Made by a program: the position numbers and the translations under genes. From Synechococcus sp. C9 (lineage in GTDB: Bacteria; Cyanobacteriota; Cyanobacteriia; Gloeomargaritales; Gloeomargaritaceae), in NCBI RefSeq assembly GCF_022984075.1, contig NZ_JALAAD010000001.1, forward strand, positions 372,001 through 436,000: a stretch of DNA of 64,000 nt. Direction: 5' to 3'. Under the pieces are notes generated by a model. It was not told the DNA's origin and ran no database searches. It saw nothing but the letters and a program-made list of their open reading frames with translations. Positions 55,210 to 64,000 of this stretch are shown here, one piece after another (position 1 is the first letter of the stretch; the number at the start of each line of letters is the position of its first letter).

Positions 55210-56646
55210 CTATACGACCCGCGCTTTTTCCTTAATTTCCACCCATTCCGTATGGAACGTGCCGGGTTGGTCAATCCGTTCGTAGGTATGCGCCCCAAAA
55301 AAGTCCCGTTGCGCCTGGGTGAGATTTTGGGGTAGGGTCGCCCGCCGGTAACTGTCGAAATAATCCAAAGAGGCACTGAACGCCGGTACCCCAATCCCCG
55401 TATGCGCCGCCGTTGCCACCACCTCCCGCCAAGCACTTTGCCGGTCTAAAATGCTTTGCTTAAATTCGGGAGCCAACAGCAAATTGGGCAGGGTGGGATT
55501 GTCCACAAAAGCCTGTTTGATTTTATTCAAAAAGCCCGCCCGAATGATACATCCCCCCTTCCAAATCCGAGCCAATTCACTCAGGTTCATATTATAGTTA
55601 AGCTCTTGGGAAGCGGTCGCCAACAGAGCCATCCCCTGGGCATAGGAACAGATTTTCGAGCAGTATAGGGCATCCCGCACCTTATTAATAAAGCTGTGTT
55701 TTTCGGGAATGTTGGTCAGACTGGGTCCAGGTAATTCTTGGGAAGCGACCACCCGTTCCTGCTTCATACTGGAAATGATCCGGGCATTCACGGCGGCGGT
55801 AATCGTGGGAATCGGCACCCCCAACTCCAACGCACTGGTCACGGTCCATCGCCCGGTGCCTTTTTGTCCCGCCGTATCCAGGATCATATCCACCAGGGGT
55901 TTACCGGTTGCGGGGTCTTGAACGGTGAAAATTTGGGCAGTAATTTCAATCAAGAAGGAATTTAATTCCTCCGTTTGATTCCACTCGCTAAATACCTGAT
56001 GAAATTCCGTCGCCGACAGTCCCAGAATACTTTTTAATAAATCGTAGGCTTCGGCGATCAACTGCATATCCCCGTATTCAATGCCATTATGCACCATTTT
56101 TACATAGTGCCCTGACCCGCCTGGGCCGATATAGGTCACACAGGGGCCGTCATCCACCTGGGCGGCGATTTTGGTCACCAACGGCTCCAATTCCTGATAG
56201 GCTTCCCGGGTACCGCCGGGCATCAAACTGGGGCCATTCAACGCCCCTTCCTCACCGCCGCTGACCCCCATCCCCACATAGCGCAGACCCACCGCCTCGA
56301 GTTCCTTCGTGCGCGCCTCCGTGTCCTCGTACCAGGAATTGCCCCCATCAATAATGATGTCCCCCGGCTCCAACAGGGGTTTCAACTGGTCAATCACCGC
56401 CTGCACGGGTTTTCCCGCCTTCACCATAATCAAAATCTTGCGGGGACGCTCCAGACTGGCGACCAATTCCTCCACAGAATGGGTACCAACAATGTTTTTA
56501 CCAGCCGCCCGCCCCTTGATAAATTCATCCACCTTTTCCGTGGTGCGGTTGAACACAGCCACCGGGAACCCGTTGCGCTCCAGATTCAGGACCAGATTTT
56601 CCCCCATCACAGCTAAACCGATCAGACCAATCTGTTGCTGTGCCAT
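55210..56646 (-). CDS. gnd: 6-phosphogluconate dehydrogenase (decarboxylating)
   Basis: 478 aa enzyme of the oxidative pentose phosphate pathway, which gives NADPH and ribulose 5-phosphate. It has GLIGLAVMGENLVLN with the NADP-binding Rossmann motif, GGNSWYEDT, GVSGGEEGAL, KMVHNGIEYGDMQ and the C-terminal ACYG-like region FGAHTYERID. ATG 56646 is preceded by AGGAGG at a good distance. Upstream of recQ; downstream of otsB by 77 bases. Confidence 0.96.
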   Translation of the reverse strand: MAQQQIGLIGLAVMGENLVLNLERNGFPVAVFNRTTEKVDEFIKGRAAGKNIVGTHSVEELVASLERPRKILIMVKAGKPVQAVIDQLKPLLEPGDIIIDGGNSWYEDTEARTKELEAVGLRYVGMGVSGGEEGALNGPSLMPGGTREAYQELEPLVTKIAAQVDDGPCVTYIGPGGSGHYVKMVHNGIEYGDMQLIAEAYDLLKSILGLSATEFHQVFSEWNQTEELNSFLIEITAQIFTVQDPATGKPLVDMILDTAGQKGTGRWTVTSALELGVPIPTITAAVNARIISSMKQERVVASQELPGPSLTNIPEKHSFINKVRDALYCSKICSYAQGMALLATASQELNYNMNLSELARIWKGGCIIRAGFLNKIKQAFVDNPTLPNLLLAPEFKQSILDRQSAWREVVATAAHTGIGVPAFSASLDYFDSYRRATLPQNLTQAQRDFFGAHTYERIDQPGTFHTEWVEIKEKARVV

Positions 56647-56723
56647 CCCTACCACCTCCTGAGCGTCGTTGGCATCAGATTAACCCCTTCCTCAAGGCAC
56701 CCTGGAAACTTTACCGATTTACT

Positions 56724-57521
56724 TTACGATTTACTTTGCGATGCGAGCGCCGCCAACTCCCGATAAACATCCCCCACCTCTGAGCAAATATGCTGAGCCT
56801 GGGTAGTTCCGGGGGTTTTGCCCACGGCGATGGTAAGTCCCCCCCGTTGATTGACCGCCACAAAAGCCGCCTCATCCGTCACATCATCCCCGATATAGCA
56901 CCCTTGGCGCAACTGCCAAAAATCCCATAAAAAAACCACACAATCCCCCTTATCAAAGGTGCGGGGCAGTACCTCCAAAACCTCTTTTCCCGGTTGCAAT
57001 TTGAAGGGTGCAGTTAACTCCGTATCATGGGTAAATAAGCCATATAATAGTTCAATAATCTGGGGTTTTACCGATGCTTCCACTTGCCGATAATGCACTG
57101 CCAAAGAATAGGTTTTATCTTCAAGAAATATGCCAGAATTTAACAGGTTAGCCGCAGTTAATTGGGCGATAACTTTCTCCCGAAGTGGTTGTAATTGCTG
57201 TTGTAATTGCTCCCGGTTTGGTTGCCGTAAAAAGTGATCCTTCTGGGGCACATAAATCTCCCCCCCATGTAGCCCGCATAACGTGATTGCTTCCCCGGTT
57301 AATGCGGATAAAAAAAACCGTAATTGGGAAACCGACCGCCCGCTCACAATCGCCACCCGTATCCAAGGATGACGGCACAATTTCAGTAATAATTCCCAAC
57401 CTGCCGGGGGCAAAAACGCCTGGGTGGGGTCAGGGACAATTGGAGTTAATGTGCCATCATAATCCAGCATTAATCCCAAAGGCGATTCCCGCCGCCAATA
57501 GTCAGCGATGGTTGACCGCAT
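56724..57521 (-). CDS. otsB: Trehalose-phosphatase-like HAD phosphatase
   Basis: 265 aa from ATG 57521. HAD motif I is MLDYDGTLTP (two catalytic Asp), motif II AIVSGRS, a lysine in RTFDKGDCV, and motif IV YIGDDVTDEAAF. These fit the OtsB family that dephosphorylates trehalose 6-phosphate. Earlier in-frame ATGs reach 57572, but the family N-terminus starts near 57521. It overlaps the otsA gene by 20 bases, so the two are coupled. Glucosylglycerol-phosphate phosphatase is a less likely alternative. Confidence 0.88.
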   Translation of the reverse strand: MRSTIADYWRRESPLGLMLDYDGTLTPIVPDPTQAFLPPAGWELLLKLCRHPWIRVAIVSGRSVSQLRFFLSALTGEAITLCGLHGGEIYVPQKDHFLRQPNREQLQQQLQPLREKVIAQLTAANLLNSGIFLEDKTYSLAVHYRQVEASVKPQIIELLYGLFTHDTELTAPFKLQPGKEVLEVLPRTFDKGDCVVFLWDFWQLRQGCYIGDDVTDEAAFVAVNQRGGLTIAVGKTPGTTQAQHICSEVGDVYRELAALASQSKS

Positions 57522-59004
57522 GGGTAAAAGCATCCATAAACGATTGCACCCAATGGTGAATATCATGGTCACATACGGTTTGCCGTAATGCCCGCATTTT
57601 TGCTTGACGAATTGGCATCGGTAAAGTCAACGCCTCATGCAATTTATCTGCCATTTCTTCGATGTAAAAAGGGTTAATCATCAGGGCTTCTTTTAACTCA
57701 TACGCCGCCCCGGTTAATTCACTTAAGATCAGCACCCCGGATAAATCTATTTTCGCCGCACAATATTCCTTCGCCACCAAATTCATCCCATCGCGCAAGG
57801 GGGTGATCATCGCCACATCTGCAATCATAAAATAGGTCAGCACATCCTCTAGGGAAAAGCGCCGGTAAAAGTAATGAATGGGCACCCAATTATCCTGGGA
57901 AAATAATCCATTGATCCGTCCTATCGCCTGCTCGACTTCCTCCCGCATCCGTTGATAGGCTGGCACCGCCGTCCGGGTGGGAGAAGCAATCTGAATAAAG
58001 GAGAACTGGCGGATGTATTCGGGATATTTTTCAAAAAAGAGTTGCAATGCCTGCAAATTTTCCAAAATACCCTTGGTATAATCCAAGCGATCCACACTCA
58101 CCCCAATATATTTTACTGGGTAATTGTGCCGGAGTTGTTGCGCCCGTTTTTGTAAGGTAGGCGTTGCTACTAATGCGGCGATTTTCTGGGCATCAATACT
58201 GATGGGAAATGCCCCGACTTGAATCCCCCGCCCTTGGTAATAAATACGTTGATGTTCCCGGTCTATTTGAATCTCCTCTTGGGGCAGTAATCGTTCCACC
58301 GCATCCAGGAAATAAGTAGCATAATCCGGCACATGAAACCCGATCAAATCACTGCCCAACATCCCCCGTAAAATCACATCCCGTTTCGGGAGTATCTTAA
58401 ATACTTCCAGGGCGGGAAATGGAATGTGGAGAAACAAACTAATTTTATGGTGAGGGCGTTGTTTTCGCACCAATTCCGGCACCAGCAAAAGATGGTAATC
58501 CTGCACCCAAATCCAATCCTCTGAACCAGTATGAGCCACGACCGCATCGGCAAATTTTTGATTGGCGGTGACATAGCTCGGCCAGTCCTGTTCTTCAAAG
58601 AAATTACATTTAGAAATAAAGTAATGAAATAGAGGCCATAGACGGGTGTTGGCATAGCCATAGTAATAATGATTGATTTCCTCTTGGGTTAAAGGTACGG
58701 ATTGAATCTGATAAGGAAGTTGAATTTTATCCCAATCAATGCTATCTTCATCACTGGCAACATCATCAACTTCTACTACTTTTTTTGACGCATCTTCCCA
58801 GCAAATCCATAGCCCATCCCTCTGGCGTAAAACCGGATCAAGAGCGGATACTAATCCCCCTGGCATCCGTTCAATCCGAATGTCATTACCGTGGGTCTGA
58901 ATGGTGTAGGGTTCCCGGTTCGAAACAATCACTAAACGACCAGGTTGATTTGGTTGTACAACCACAGGGGTAGCGGTTGCGTTTACGATACTTTGTTCCG
59001 TCAT
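57502..59004 (-). CDS. otsA: Trehalose-6-phosphate synthase family (GT20) glycosyltransferase
   Basis: 500 aa. It uses a nucleotide sugar and glucose 6-phosphate to form a phosphorylated disaccharide. GT20 signatures are [55 protein letters not shown] and [14 protein letters not shown]. Start at ATG 59004 with AGGAGG six bases upstream. GT20 also includes glucosylglycerol-phosphate synthase, common in cyanobacteria. Coupling to an OtsB-like phosphatase and proximity to a GH15 enzyme favour trehalose, though not decisively. Confidence 0.85.
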   Translation of the reverse strand: MTEQSIVNATATPVVVQPNQPGRLVIVSNREPYTIQTHGNDIRIERMPGGLVSALDPVLRQRDGLWICWEDASKKVVEVDDVASDEDSIDWDKIQLPYQIQSVPLTQEEINHYYYGYANTRLWPLFHYFISKCNFFEEQDWPSYVTANQKFADAVVAHTGSEDWIWVQDYHLLLVPELVRKQRPHHKISLFLHIPFPALEVFKILPKRDVILRGMLGSDLIGFHVPDYATYFLDAVERLLPQEEIQIDREHQRIYYQGRGIQVGAFPISIDAQKIAALVATPTLQKRAQQLRHNYPVKYIGVSVDRLDYTKGILENLQALQLFFEKYPEYIRQFSFIQIASPTRTAVPAYQRMREEVEQAIGRINGLFSQDNWVPIHYFYRRFSLEDVLTYFMIADVAMITPLRDGMNLVAKEYCAAKIDLSGVLILSELTGAAYELKEALMINPFYIEEMADKLHEALTLPMPIRQAKMRALRQTVCDHDIHHWVQSFMDAFTHAVNHR

Positions 59005-59014
59005 AATCAACCTC

Positions 59015-60802
59015 CTAGTTTGTCTGGTTTTGTGCTAGTAGCATCGCTGAATTGATAATCGCCACATGGGTATATGCTTGAGGAAAATTCCCCGTTAACT
59101 CACCGGTTTTTTGGTTAATATCCTCCGAAAATAAGCCCAAATGATTGCCAAAGGATAATATATGTTCAAAGTAATTTCGTGCCTTGCGTTTTTGACCGGA
59201 AAGGGTCAGGGCATCAATCAACCAAAAGGTACAGATGGTAAAAGCATTTTCCGGCAAACCCAACTCGTCATGGTTGGTATAACGAAACATTAATCCATCC
59301 ACCATCAGTTCCTCTTCGGAACGTTGAATTGTCGCTAACATCCGGGGGTCTTTGGGGTCAATGATCCCCAGAATGGGCATGAGCAAATTACTGGCATCTA
59401 AATCATCTTTGCCATAGGCTTGCGTAAAGGCTTGTCGGTCATTATTCCAGGCTGAACCCAGGATCATTTCCCGCATTAATTTGCGTTTTTGATTCCACTT
59501 GCGGTAGAGGGTTTGCCGTTTGAGTTGATAGGCAATTTTGCAACCCCGATCCACCGCCACCCAACACATCAGTTTAGAAAAGGTGTAATGGTCAGGACGG
59601 TCGCCGATCTCCCAAATGCCATTGTCTTTTTCAGGAAATTTTTGAATGGCTAAATCCACAAGTTGTTCTACACAAGTCCAGAGCAGGTCACAGTTGGGAC
59701 AGACCACCCGTTCATCCACAAAAACCGGATACATACTTAATAATGCCTCCCCATAAACATCGGTTTGATGGTGCAGGGTGGCATCATTGCCAATGCGTAC
59801 TGGGCGACTCCCATGAAACCCGGCTAGATAATCCAAATATTGCACCGTTGGCACATCATGACCTTCAATGGTGTATAAAGGTTTCAAGTAACCCCGATGC
59901 GCCAAAACAATTTTGGATAAATAGCCGACAAAGTTTTCTGTTTCCTCAAATTTGGATAGTTTCAATAAAGCATTTACCGTAAAAAATGAATCCCGAATCC
60001 AACAGTAGCGGTAGTCCCAATTCCGAATACCACCGACAATTTCTGGTAAGCTAGTGGTGGGGGCGGCGATGATGGCTCCGGTGGGTTCATAGATCATTTG
60101 TTTCAGCGTTAATGCCGAACGAATGATGGGCTTTTGATATTCATTGGGTAAGTAACAATGCTTTACCCAACGTTGCCAGTAGTGATTGGTTCGTACCAGC
60201 TTTTCTTTAATGGCAGAAATGGCTTGGTCTGGGATGGGTTGATAGTAGGATAAACTTAAAAAAGCATCCCCTTTCAAACGGATGGGTTCCTTGCCAATAA
60301 TTTGCACCGGCGAAACGCTGGTTACCAGAAATAGGCTGTTGTCCTGGTGGGGGGATGCAATGGTGGTTTCATTGACCATGCGACAGGGAGCGAATTCCGG
60401 TTGATAACCGGGTCTCGGATGATAATGGATGATAATTTCTGGCTCTCCAAAACGCACTTCAATATAGCGACACAATTCCGGGGGGGTGTAGGAACGATTG
60501 CCGTCCCAAATTTCCCAACGGGGCATGAAATCATGAATCACGAATGAAGCAAAGGTTGATTCAAAAATCGTTAGTAAAACATTGCTATTTTTTTCATAGG
60601 TTTGCTGAATGGTGTAAAGTTCAGGATGCAGGGGTTCAATCCCAAAGTAACTCCCGTTTTCCGCATCCAACAAACGGTCAAAAACAAATGCACCTTCAAA
60701 GGTAGGCATACACAGATAATCAATGCTACCTACTGGGGAAACCAGGGCACATATCCGCCCATTACCAATCAGTCCATAGTTCAAAGAAACCGGCGACTTC
60801 AT
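59015..60802 (-). CDS. Glycoside hydrolase family 15 protein (trehalase/glucoamylase-like)
   Basis: 595 aa cytoplasmic GH15 protein. An N-terminal beta-sandwich domain (NYGLIGNGRICALVSPVGSIDYLCMP) is followed by the (alpha/alpha)6 barrel with GGIRNWDYRYCWIRDSFFTVNAL near residue 270, the substrate site of the family, and GIWEIGDRPDHYTFSKLMCW. GH15 enzymes hydrolyse starch ends or, in archaeal and actinobacterial relatives, trehalose. Its stop TAG forms part of the otsA ribosome binding site. A trehalose-turnover role is inferred from this operon. Confidence 0.85.
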   Translation of the reverse strand: MKSPVSLNYGLIGNGRICALVSPVGSIDYLCMPTFEGAFVFDRLLDAENGSYFGIEPLHPELYTIQQTYEKNSNVLLTIFESTFASFVIHDFMPRWEIWDGNRSYTPPELCRYIEVRFGEPEIIIHYHPRPGYQPEFAPCRMVNETTIASPHQDNSLFLVTSVSPVQIIGKEPIRLKGDAFLSLSYYQPIPDQAISAIKEKLVRTNHYWQRWVKHCYLPNEYQKPIIRSALTLKQMIYEPTGAIIAAPTTSLPEIVGGIRNWDYRYCWIRDSFFTVNALLKLSKFEETENFVGYLSKIVLAHRGYLKPLYTIEGHDVPTVQYLDYLAGFHGSRPVRIGNDATLHHQTDVYGEALLSMYPVFVDERVVCPNCDLLWTCVEQLVDLAIQKFPEKDNGIWEIGDRPDHYTFSKLMCWVAVDRGCKIAYQLKRQTLYRKWNQKRKLMREMILGSAWNNDRQAFTQAYGKDDLDASNLLMPILGIIDPKDPRMLATIQRSEEELMVDGLMFRYTNHDELGLPENAFTICTFWLIDALTLSGQKRKARNYFEHILSFGNHLGLFSEDINQKTGELTGNFPQAYTHVAIINSAMLLAQNQTN

Positions 60803-61059
60803 CCGTTAACCTACTCCCACATTCAACTCATGATATTAAATGATACTAATGTTTTCCTGTGTTTTATGGGTGCTTTTTCTAGGTAGCTACGTTCACCTTA
60901 GCACTCCGACTCAAATGCGGTCAAATTCACCTCTGGGCATTGCCACAGGATTTTATATTCAGGGATGAAAATTGCTACTGCCCTGGAACCACTGCGGAAA
61001 ATTCAATTAGCATGGGGAAGTGGGATGTTTCACCGCTAAGGTAGGTGCAAGGCATAGGC
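60803..61059. other. Divergent promoter gap
   Basis: About 257 bases between the GH15 gene (minus) and the protease gene (plus). It must hold promoters for both directions. I see no repeat, RNA gene or small open frame that I can support. Confidence 0.5.
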
Positions 61060-62436
61060 ATGGCGTATGGATGGGAACTGGTCGCCCTAACTGGGGGACT
61101 GCTGGTGTTGTTGGTGGCGGCGGGGTGGCGTTTCCGGGGACTGACGGTGGATCAGCGGCTGGCGTGGGGGCAGTGGCTTTTGCTGGGGTTGCCCTGGGGG
61201 CTGTGGTTGGGGCTGGTGGCGGGGGGCATCCGGGTAAATTTGACAATAATTGTATTGCTTTTGTTAGGCACTCAGTTGGGTTATGTGACCTTGGGGTGGT
61301 GGCGACGGCGATTATTCCCTGCTCCGACCCTATCTGCTGGGACGGCGGCGGTTTCCCCGGCATCGGAAGTAACACCTGCATCTGAGGGTACCCCGTTTTT
61401 GAGTTTGCCGGAATTGCGGGAACTGTGGGGTTGGGAGTATTTTTTTCCGACGGAACTGCGTCCTTATCGGGGTGGGGCGATTGTCGCGGGGAATTTGCGG
61501 GGCAATCCGGCGCAGGCGCATCGGGTGTTGACGGCGAAACTGCGGGAGCGGCTGGGGGATGCCTACCGGTTATTTCTGGTGAGGGATGGGCAACAGCGAC
61601 CCATGCTGGTGATCTTGCCGACGGGGGAGGTGGAGACGGAAATGGTGCCCTGGTTGCGGGGGTTGAGCCTGGGGCTGTTGGGGGTGGCGTTGGTGACCTC
61701 TTGGCAGATTGCTCCCCCCTGGGGACTGCTGATGGGGCTGGTTTTGCTGGCGCATGAGGCGGGGCACGGGTGGCAGGCACGGCGGTACGGGGTACGTTTG
61801 TTGTGGCCTTTGTGGGTGCCAACGGCGGAATTGGGGTCGTTTGGGGGGGTGACCCGGTTTGCCACGGCGGTTCCCCATCGCACGGCGCTGTGGGATATTG
61901 CCGCCGCTGGCCCTGGGGTGGGAGCAATCGTCAGTTTGATCCTCCTGCTAGTGGGGTTGGGCATATCGGCGCAAGGGGGGGGGATGTGGGTGGAACCGGA
62001 ATGGTTGCAGGCTTCCCTACTGGTGGAGGGGCTGGCACGGTTGGTTTTGGGAGCCGGGTTGACAGAGCCGTTGGTGCGTCTGCATCCGCTGGTGACGGTG
62101 GGCTGGGTGGGGTTGGTGGTGACGGCGTTGAATCTCCTGCCCGTGGGTTGCCTGGACGGGGGGCGCATGATTCAGGCGGTGTATGGGGATAGAATGTTGC
62201 GGGCAACGGGCTTGGTGAGTCTGGTGGTGGTGGGGTGGCTGGGGCTGAACCAACCTGTGCTGTTGTCCTGGGGGATTTTGATTTTGTTTATCCAACGGCG
62301 ACCGGAACGACCCACCCTGGAGGATATGACGGAACCGGATGACCTGCGGGTGTGGCTGACGTGGGGTTTACTGTTGTTTGCCCTGGTGGTGCTATTGCCG
62401 TGGCAGGCGGGGTTCGCCCTGGGATGGGGGGGATGA
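61060..62436 (+). CDS. Site-2 protease-like M50 metalloprotease
   Basis: 458 aa integral-membrane protease from ATG 61060. The zinc site is LLAHEAGHGW (HExxH) in one span. The second metal site lies in LLPVGCLDGGRM, equivalent to the family N-P-x-x-x-DGG. A soluble domain between spans 3 and 4 (about 105-195) is like that of the plastid EGY proteins and their cyanobacterial homologues. Such proteases release membrane-bound regulators. Stop and start codons overlap (ATGA) with the DUF2232 gene. Confidence 0.87.
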   Translation: MAYGWELVALTGGLLVLLVAAGWRFRGLTVDQRLAWGQWLLLGLPWGLWLGLVAGGIRVNLTIIVLLLLGTQLGYVTLGWWRRRLFPAPTLSAGTAAVSPASEVTPASEGTPFLSLPELRELWGWEYFFPTELRPYRGGAIVAGNLRGNPAQAHRVLTAKLRERLGDAYRLFLVRDGQQRPMLVILPTGEVETEMVPWLRGLSLGLLGVALVTSWQIAPPWGLLMGLVLLAHEAGHGWQARRYGVRLLWPLWVPTAELGSFGGVTRFATAVPHRTALWDIAAAGPGVGAIVSLILLLVGLGISAQGGGMWVEPEWLQASLLVEGLARLVLGAGLTEPLVRLHPLVTVGWVGLVVTALNLLPVGCLDGGRMIQAVYGDRMLRATGLVSLVVVGWLGLNQPVLLSWGILILFIQRRPERPTLEDMTEPDDLRVWLTWGLLLFALVVLLPWQAGFALGWGG

Positions 62437-63074
62437 GCGCGCCCCGGGTTCGGTCTGAATTGCCCTTGGCTTTGGTGGAAACGGCTTTTTTAGCCAGTAC
62501 GGCGAGTTTGGGGTGGCTGGCGAGTTTTTATTTGGGGTTGACACCGGTACTGCGGTTGTTTTTACCAATTCCCCTGGCGTTGGTAACCCGTCGCTGGGGG
62601 CATCGCTGGGGTTGGTTGGGTTTGGGCACAACTTTTCTCCTGCTCTCGATATTGATGGGACCGCCCCGGGGTTTGGCATACATTTTGCGCTATGGGTTTT
62701 TGGCGTTGCTGTTGGGCTACCACTGGCGCCGGGGGACGGGTTGGGGCACCACGGTGGTGCAGGGAATTGGGGTCGGTACGGTGGGGTTTTTCGGGCAGAT
62801 TGCGGTGCTGTCGGTGTTGGTGGGGGAAAATCTCTGGCTGTTGGTCACCACCCAAGGCACCCAAGCTCTGGAATGGGTTTTGGAGCGTTTGCAGATTCTG
62901 GCACAGCCGGAGGTGGCTTGGATTCAGGTGGCGACGGTGGGGTTGGTGATGGTCAATGCGGCGGTCTATACCTTTGTGGTGCAGTTGGTGTCCTGGGCGT
63001 TGCTGGAGCGGTTGGATACGCCGGTTCCCCCCCCGCCCAACTGGTTGCGGGTCTGGTTGGGGTTGGAGGAATGA
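62433..63074 (+). CDS. DUF2232 family membrane protein
   Basis: 213 aa with about six hydrophobic segments: LVETAFLASTASLGWLASFY, LRLFLPIPLALVTRRWGHRWGW, GLAYILRYGFLALLLGYHWRR and others. The pattern PIPLALVTRRWG followed by GPPRGLAY fits the DUF2232/YybS-like group, which includes substrate-specific components resembling ECF-type transporters. Function unknown. ATG 62433 lies within the protease stop; its own TGA overlaps the start of the CobT-type gene, so three genes are translationally chained. Confidence 0.78.
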   Translation: MSAPRVRSELPLALVETAFLASTASLGWLASFYLGLTPVLRLFLPIPLALVTRRWGHRWGWLGLGTTFLLLSILMGPPRGLAYILRYGFLALLLGYHWRRGTGWGTTVVQGIGVGTVGFFGQIAVLSVLVGENLWLLVTTQGTQALEWVLERLQILAQPEVAWIQVATVGLVMVNAAVYTFVVQLVSWALLERLDTPVPPPPNWLRVWLGLEE

Positions 63075-64000
63075 TCCAGGGACACCATCGCCCGGATTGG
63101 GTGCAGGCTTGGGGCGAGCAGGTGCAGGGGCAAACGCCGGGGTTGGTCTGCGTGGTGGGGTTTACGGAAACGGCGTTGATCCCAGGCATTTCGGCGGCGG
63201 GGGCGACCCCAGTGGCTCGGCGTACCACAGCGGCGGCGGATGCGGAATTTCTCCTGCGGGGCGTGCAACCCCACCCGGTTTATCCCTTGCCCCCTCTGTA
63301 CCAAGGGGCTTCGCCGGTGTATATTTCCCACGCCATTGTCCGGGCATTGCATCTCCCGGTCACCCTGGTCAATACGGGTTTGCCCGTGCCCCTGTCGGTT
63401 CCGGCGGTACATCTAGGTCATACCCTCGCCCGCTGTGTCAGTACGGGGCAAGCGATGGATTTGGACACGGTACATCAGCTTTGGCAAAAGGGCTGGGACT
63501 GGGGGCAGTCTTTGCTTACGGCGCAACCAAAGCCTTACTACATCCTGGGGGAATGTGTGGTGGGGGGAACCACGACGGCGTTGGCGGTACTGACGGGGCT
63601 AGGGGTTCAGGCGCAGGGGCGGGTGAGTAGCAGTCATCCCCAATGCAACCACGCCCAAAAATGGCAGGTGGTGCAAAGCGGGCTACAACGGGCGGGGGAT
63701 TTGTCCGACCCCTGGAGGGTGGTAGCGGCGGTGGGAGACCCCATGCAGGTGGTGGTGGCGGCGGTCACCCTGGCGCTCCATCGGGATGTGCCGATTTTGT
63801 TGGCTGGGGGCACCCAGATGCTGGCGGTGTGGGGCTTGATCCAGTCCATTGCCGCCCATGAAAACCTCCCCTGGCAACCGGAACGGGTACTGGTGGGCAC
63901 CACCGGCTGGGTCGTCCATGACCCCAGTGCTGAAGTTATCGCCCTGGCGCAGGATTTGGGGGCACCCTTGGTTTCAGCAGACCTGGATTTCAGCCATTCC
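63071..64000 (+). CDS. cobT: Nicotinate mononucleotide-dependent phosphoribosyltransferase CobT-type (cut by window end)
   Basis: The first 310 codons from ATG 63071 (GGAGGA upstream) read MIQGHHRPDW ... VGFTETALIPGISAAGATPV ... LGECVVGGTTTALAVLTGLG ... LLAGGTQMLAV. This resembles the cyanobacterial/archaeal branch of the NaMN:dimethylbenzimidazole phosphoribosyltransferase family. Most cyanobacteria make pseudocobalamin with adenine as the lower base, so the acceptor may not be dimethylbenzimidazole. The frame runs off the window. The start overlaps the DUF2232 stop (ATGA). Confidence 0.82.
   Translation, partial: MIQGHHRPDWVQAWGEQVQGQTPGLVCVVGFTETALIPGISAAGATPVARRTTAAADAEFLLRGVQPHPVYPLPPLYQGASPVYISHAIVRALHLPVTLVNTGLPVPLSVPAVHLGHTLARCVSTGQAMDLDTVHQLWQKGWDWGQSLLTAQPKPYYILGECVVGGTTTALAVLTGLGVQAQGRVSSSHPQCNHAQKWQVVQSGLQRAGDLSDPWRVVAAVGDPMQVVVAAVTLALHRDVPILLAGGTQMLAVWGLIQSIAAHENLPWQPERVLVGTTGWVVHDPSAEVIALAQDLGAPLVSADLDFSHS

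Overview
The window is chromosomal DNA from an oxygenic cyanobacterium, probably unicellular. The evidence is an allophycocyanin pair, a chlorophyll antenna protein of the IsiA/Pcb/CP43 family, a flavodiiron protein of the cyanobacterial three-domain type, a DUF1517 protein, and a str operon (rpsL-rpsG-fusA-tuf) that continues into rpsJ as in other cyanobacteria. I cannot name the genus. The apcD4-apcB3-isiX gene set points to the low-light specialists in which that set was described (thermophilic Synechococcus and relatives). No rRNA, tRNA, CRISPR array, prophage or intact transposase was recognised.

Layout. 0-5.3 kb (minus): rpsL-rpsG-fusA-tuf-rpsJ, followed almost without a gap by ruvB, which is cut by the window edge. 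5.4-10 kb: KDPG aldolase, a DUF1517 membrane protein, an MlaD/MCE protein, a solitary PstS-like lipoprotein and a small methyltransferase. 10-15 kb (minus): argC, a family 39-type membrane glycosyltransferase and asnB. 15-18.5 kb (minus): an unknown protein with a nucleotidyltransferase, then purH and a NanE-like epimerase. 18.6-20 kb: holB and a heptad-repeat coiled-coil protein. 20-23.2 kb (minus): the far-red/low-light antenna cluster apcD4-apcB3-isiX, surrounded by inverted and direct repeats. 23.2-30.7 kb: a TldD/PmbA protein, a kinase-like/ARC6-IMS membrane protein, a K+ channel, a flavodiiron protein and a transglutaminase. 30.7-37.8 kb: a catalytically altered caspase-like protein, sat, a MelB-type transporter, citramalate synthase and a metallo-beta-lactamase-fold hydrolase. 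38-43 kb: a DUF697 protein, an AMIN-domain amidase with murI, and two tandem crcB genes. 43.3-50.2 kb: a plus-strand, visibly more A/T-rich run (lipoprotein, HydE-like radical SAM enzyme, membrane-anchored methyltransferase, HemN-like radical SAM enzyme, FHA-ABC transporter). 50.2-53.4 kb: lepA, pyrH, frr. 53.7-60.8 kb (minus): a GH15 hydrolase, otsA-like and otsB-like genes, gnd, recQ. 61-64 kb: an M50 site-2 protease, a DUF2232 protein and a CobT-type protein cut by the window end, all overlapping start-to-stop.

Two regions stand out. The first is the antenna cluster. Its order matches the known low-light set, but this IsiX carries a proline/tyrosine-rich tail of about 115 residues, and its intergenic DNA is full of repeats. 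The second is the 44.1-50.2 kb run, which looks like an undescribed biosynthesis-and-export cassette built from two radical SAM enzymes, a membrane-anchored methyltransferase and an FHA-regulated ABC transporter. Intergenic gaps also hold a dispersed family of short elements (about nine copies), with a GGGGC-GGT-GCCCC hairpin in the best copies and, in some, AGGGCAT..-type inverted ends. Two other MITE-like elements sit within a few bases of the stop codons of isiX and recQ.
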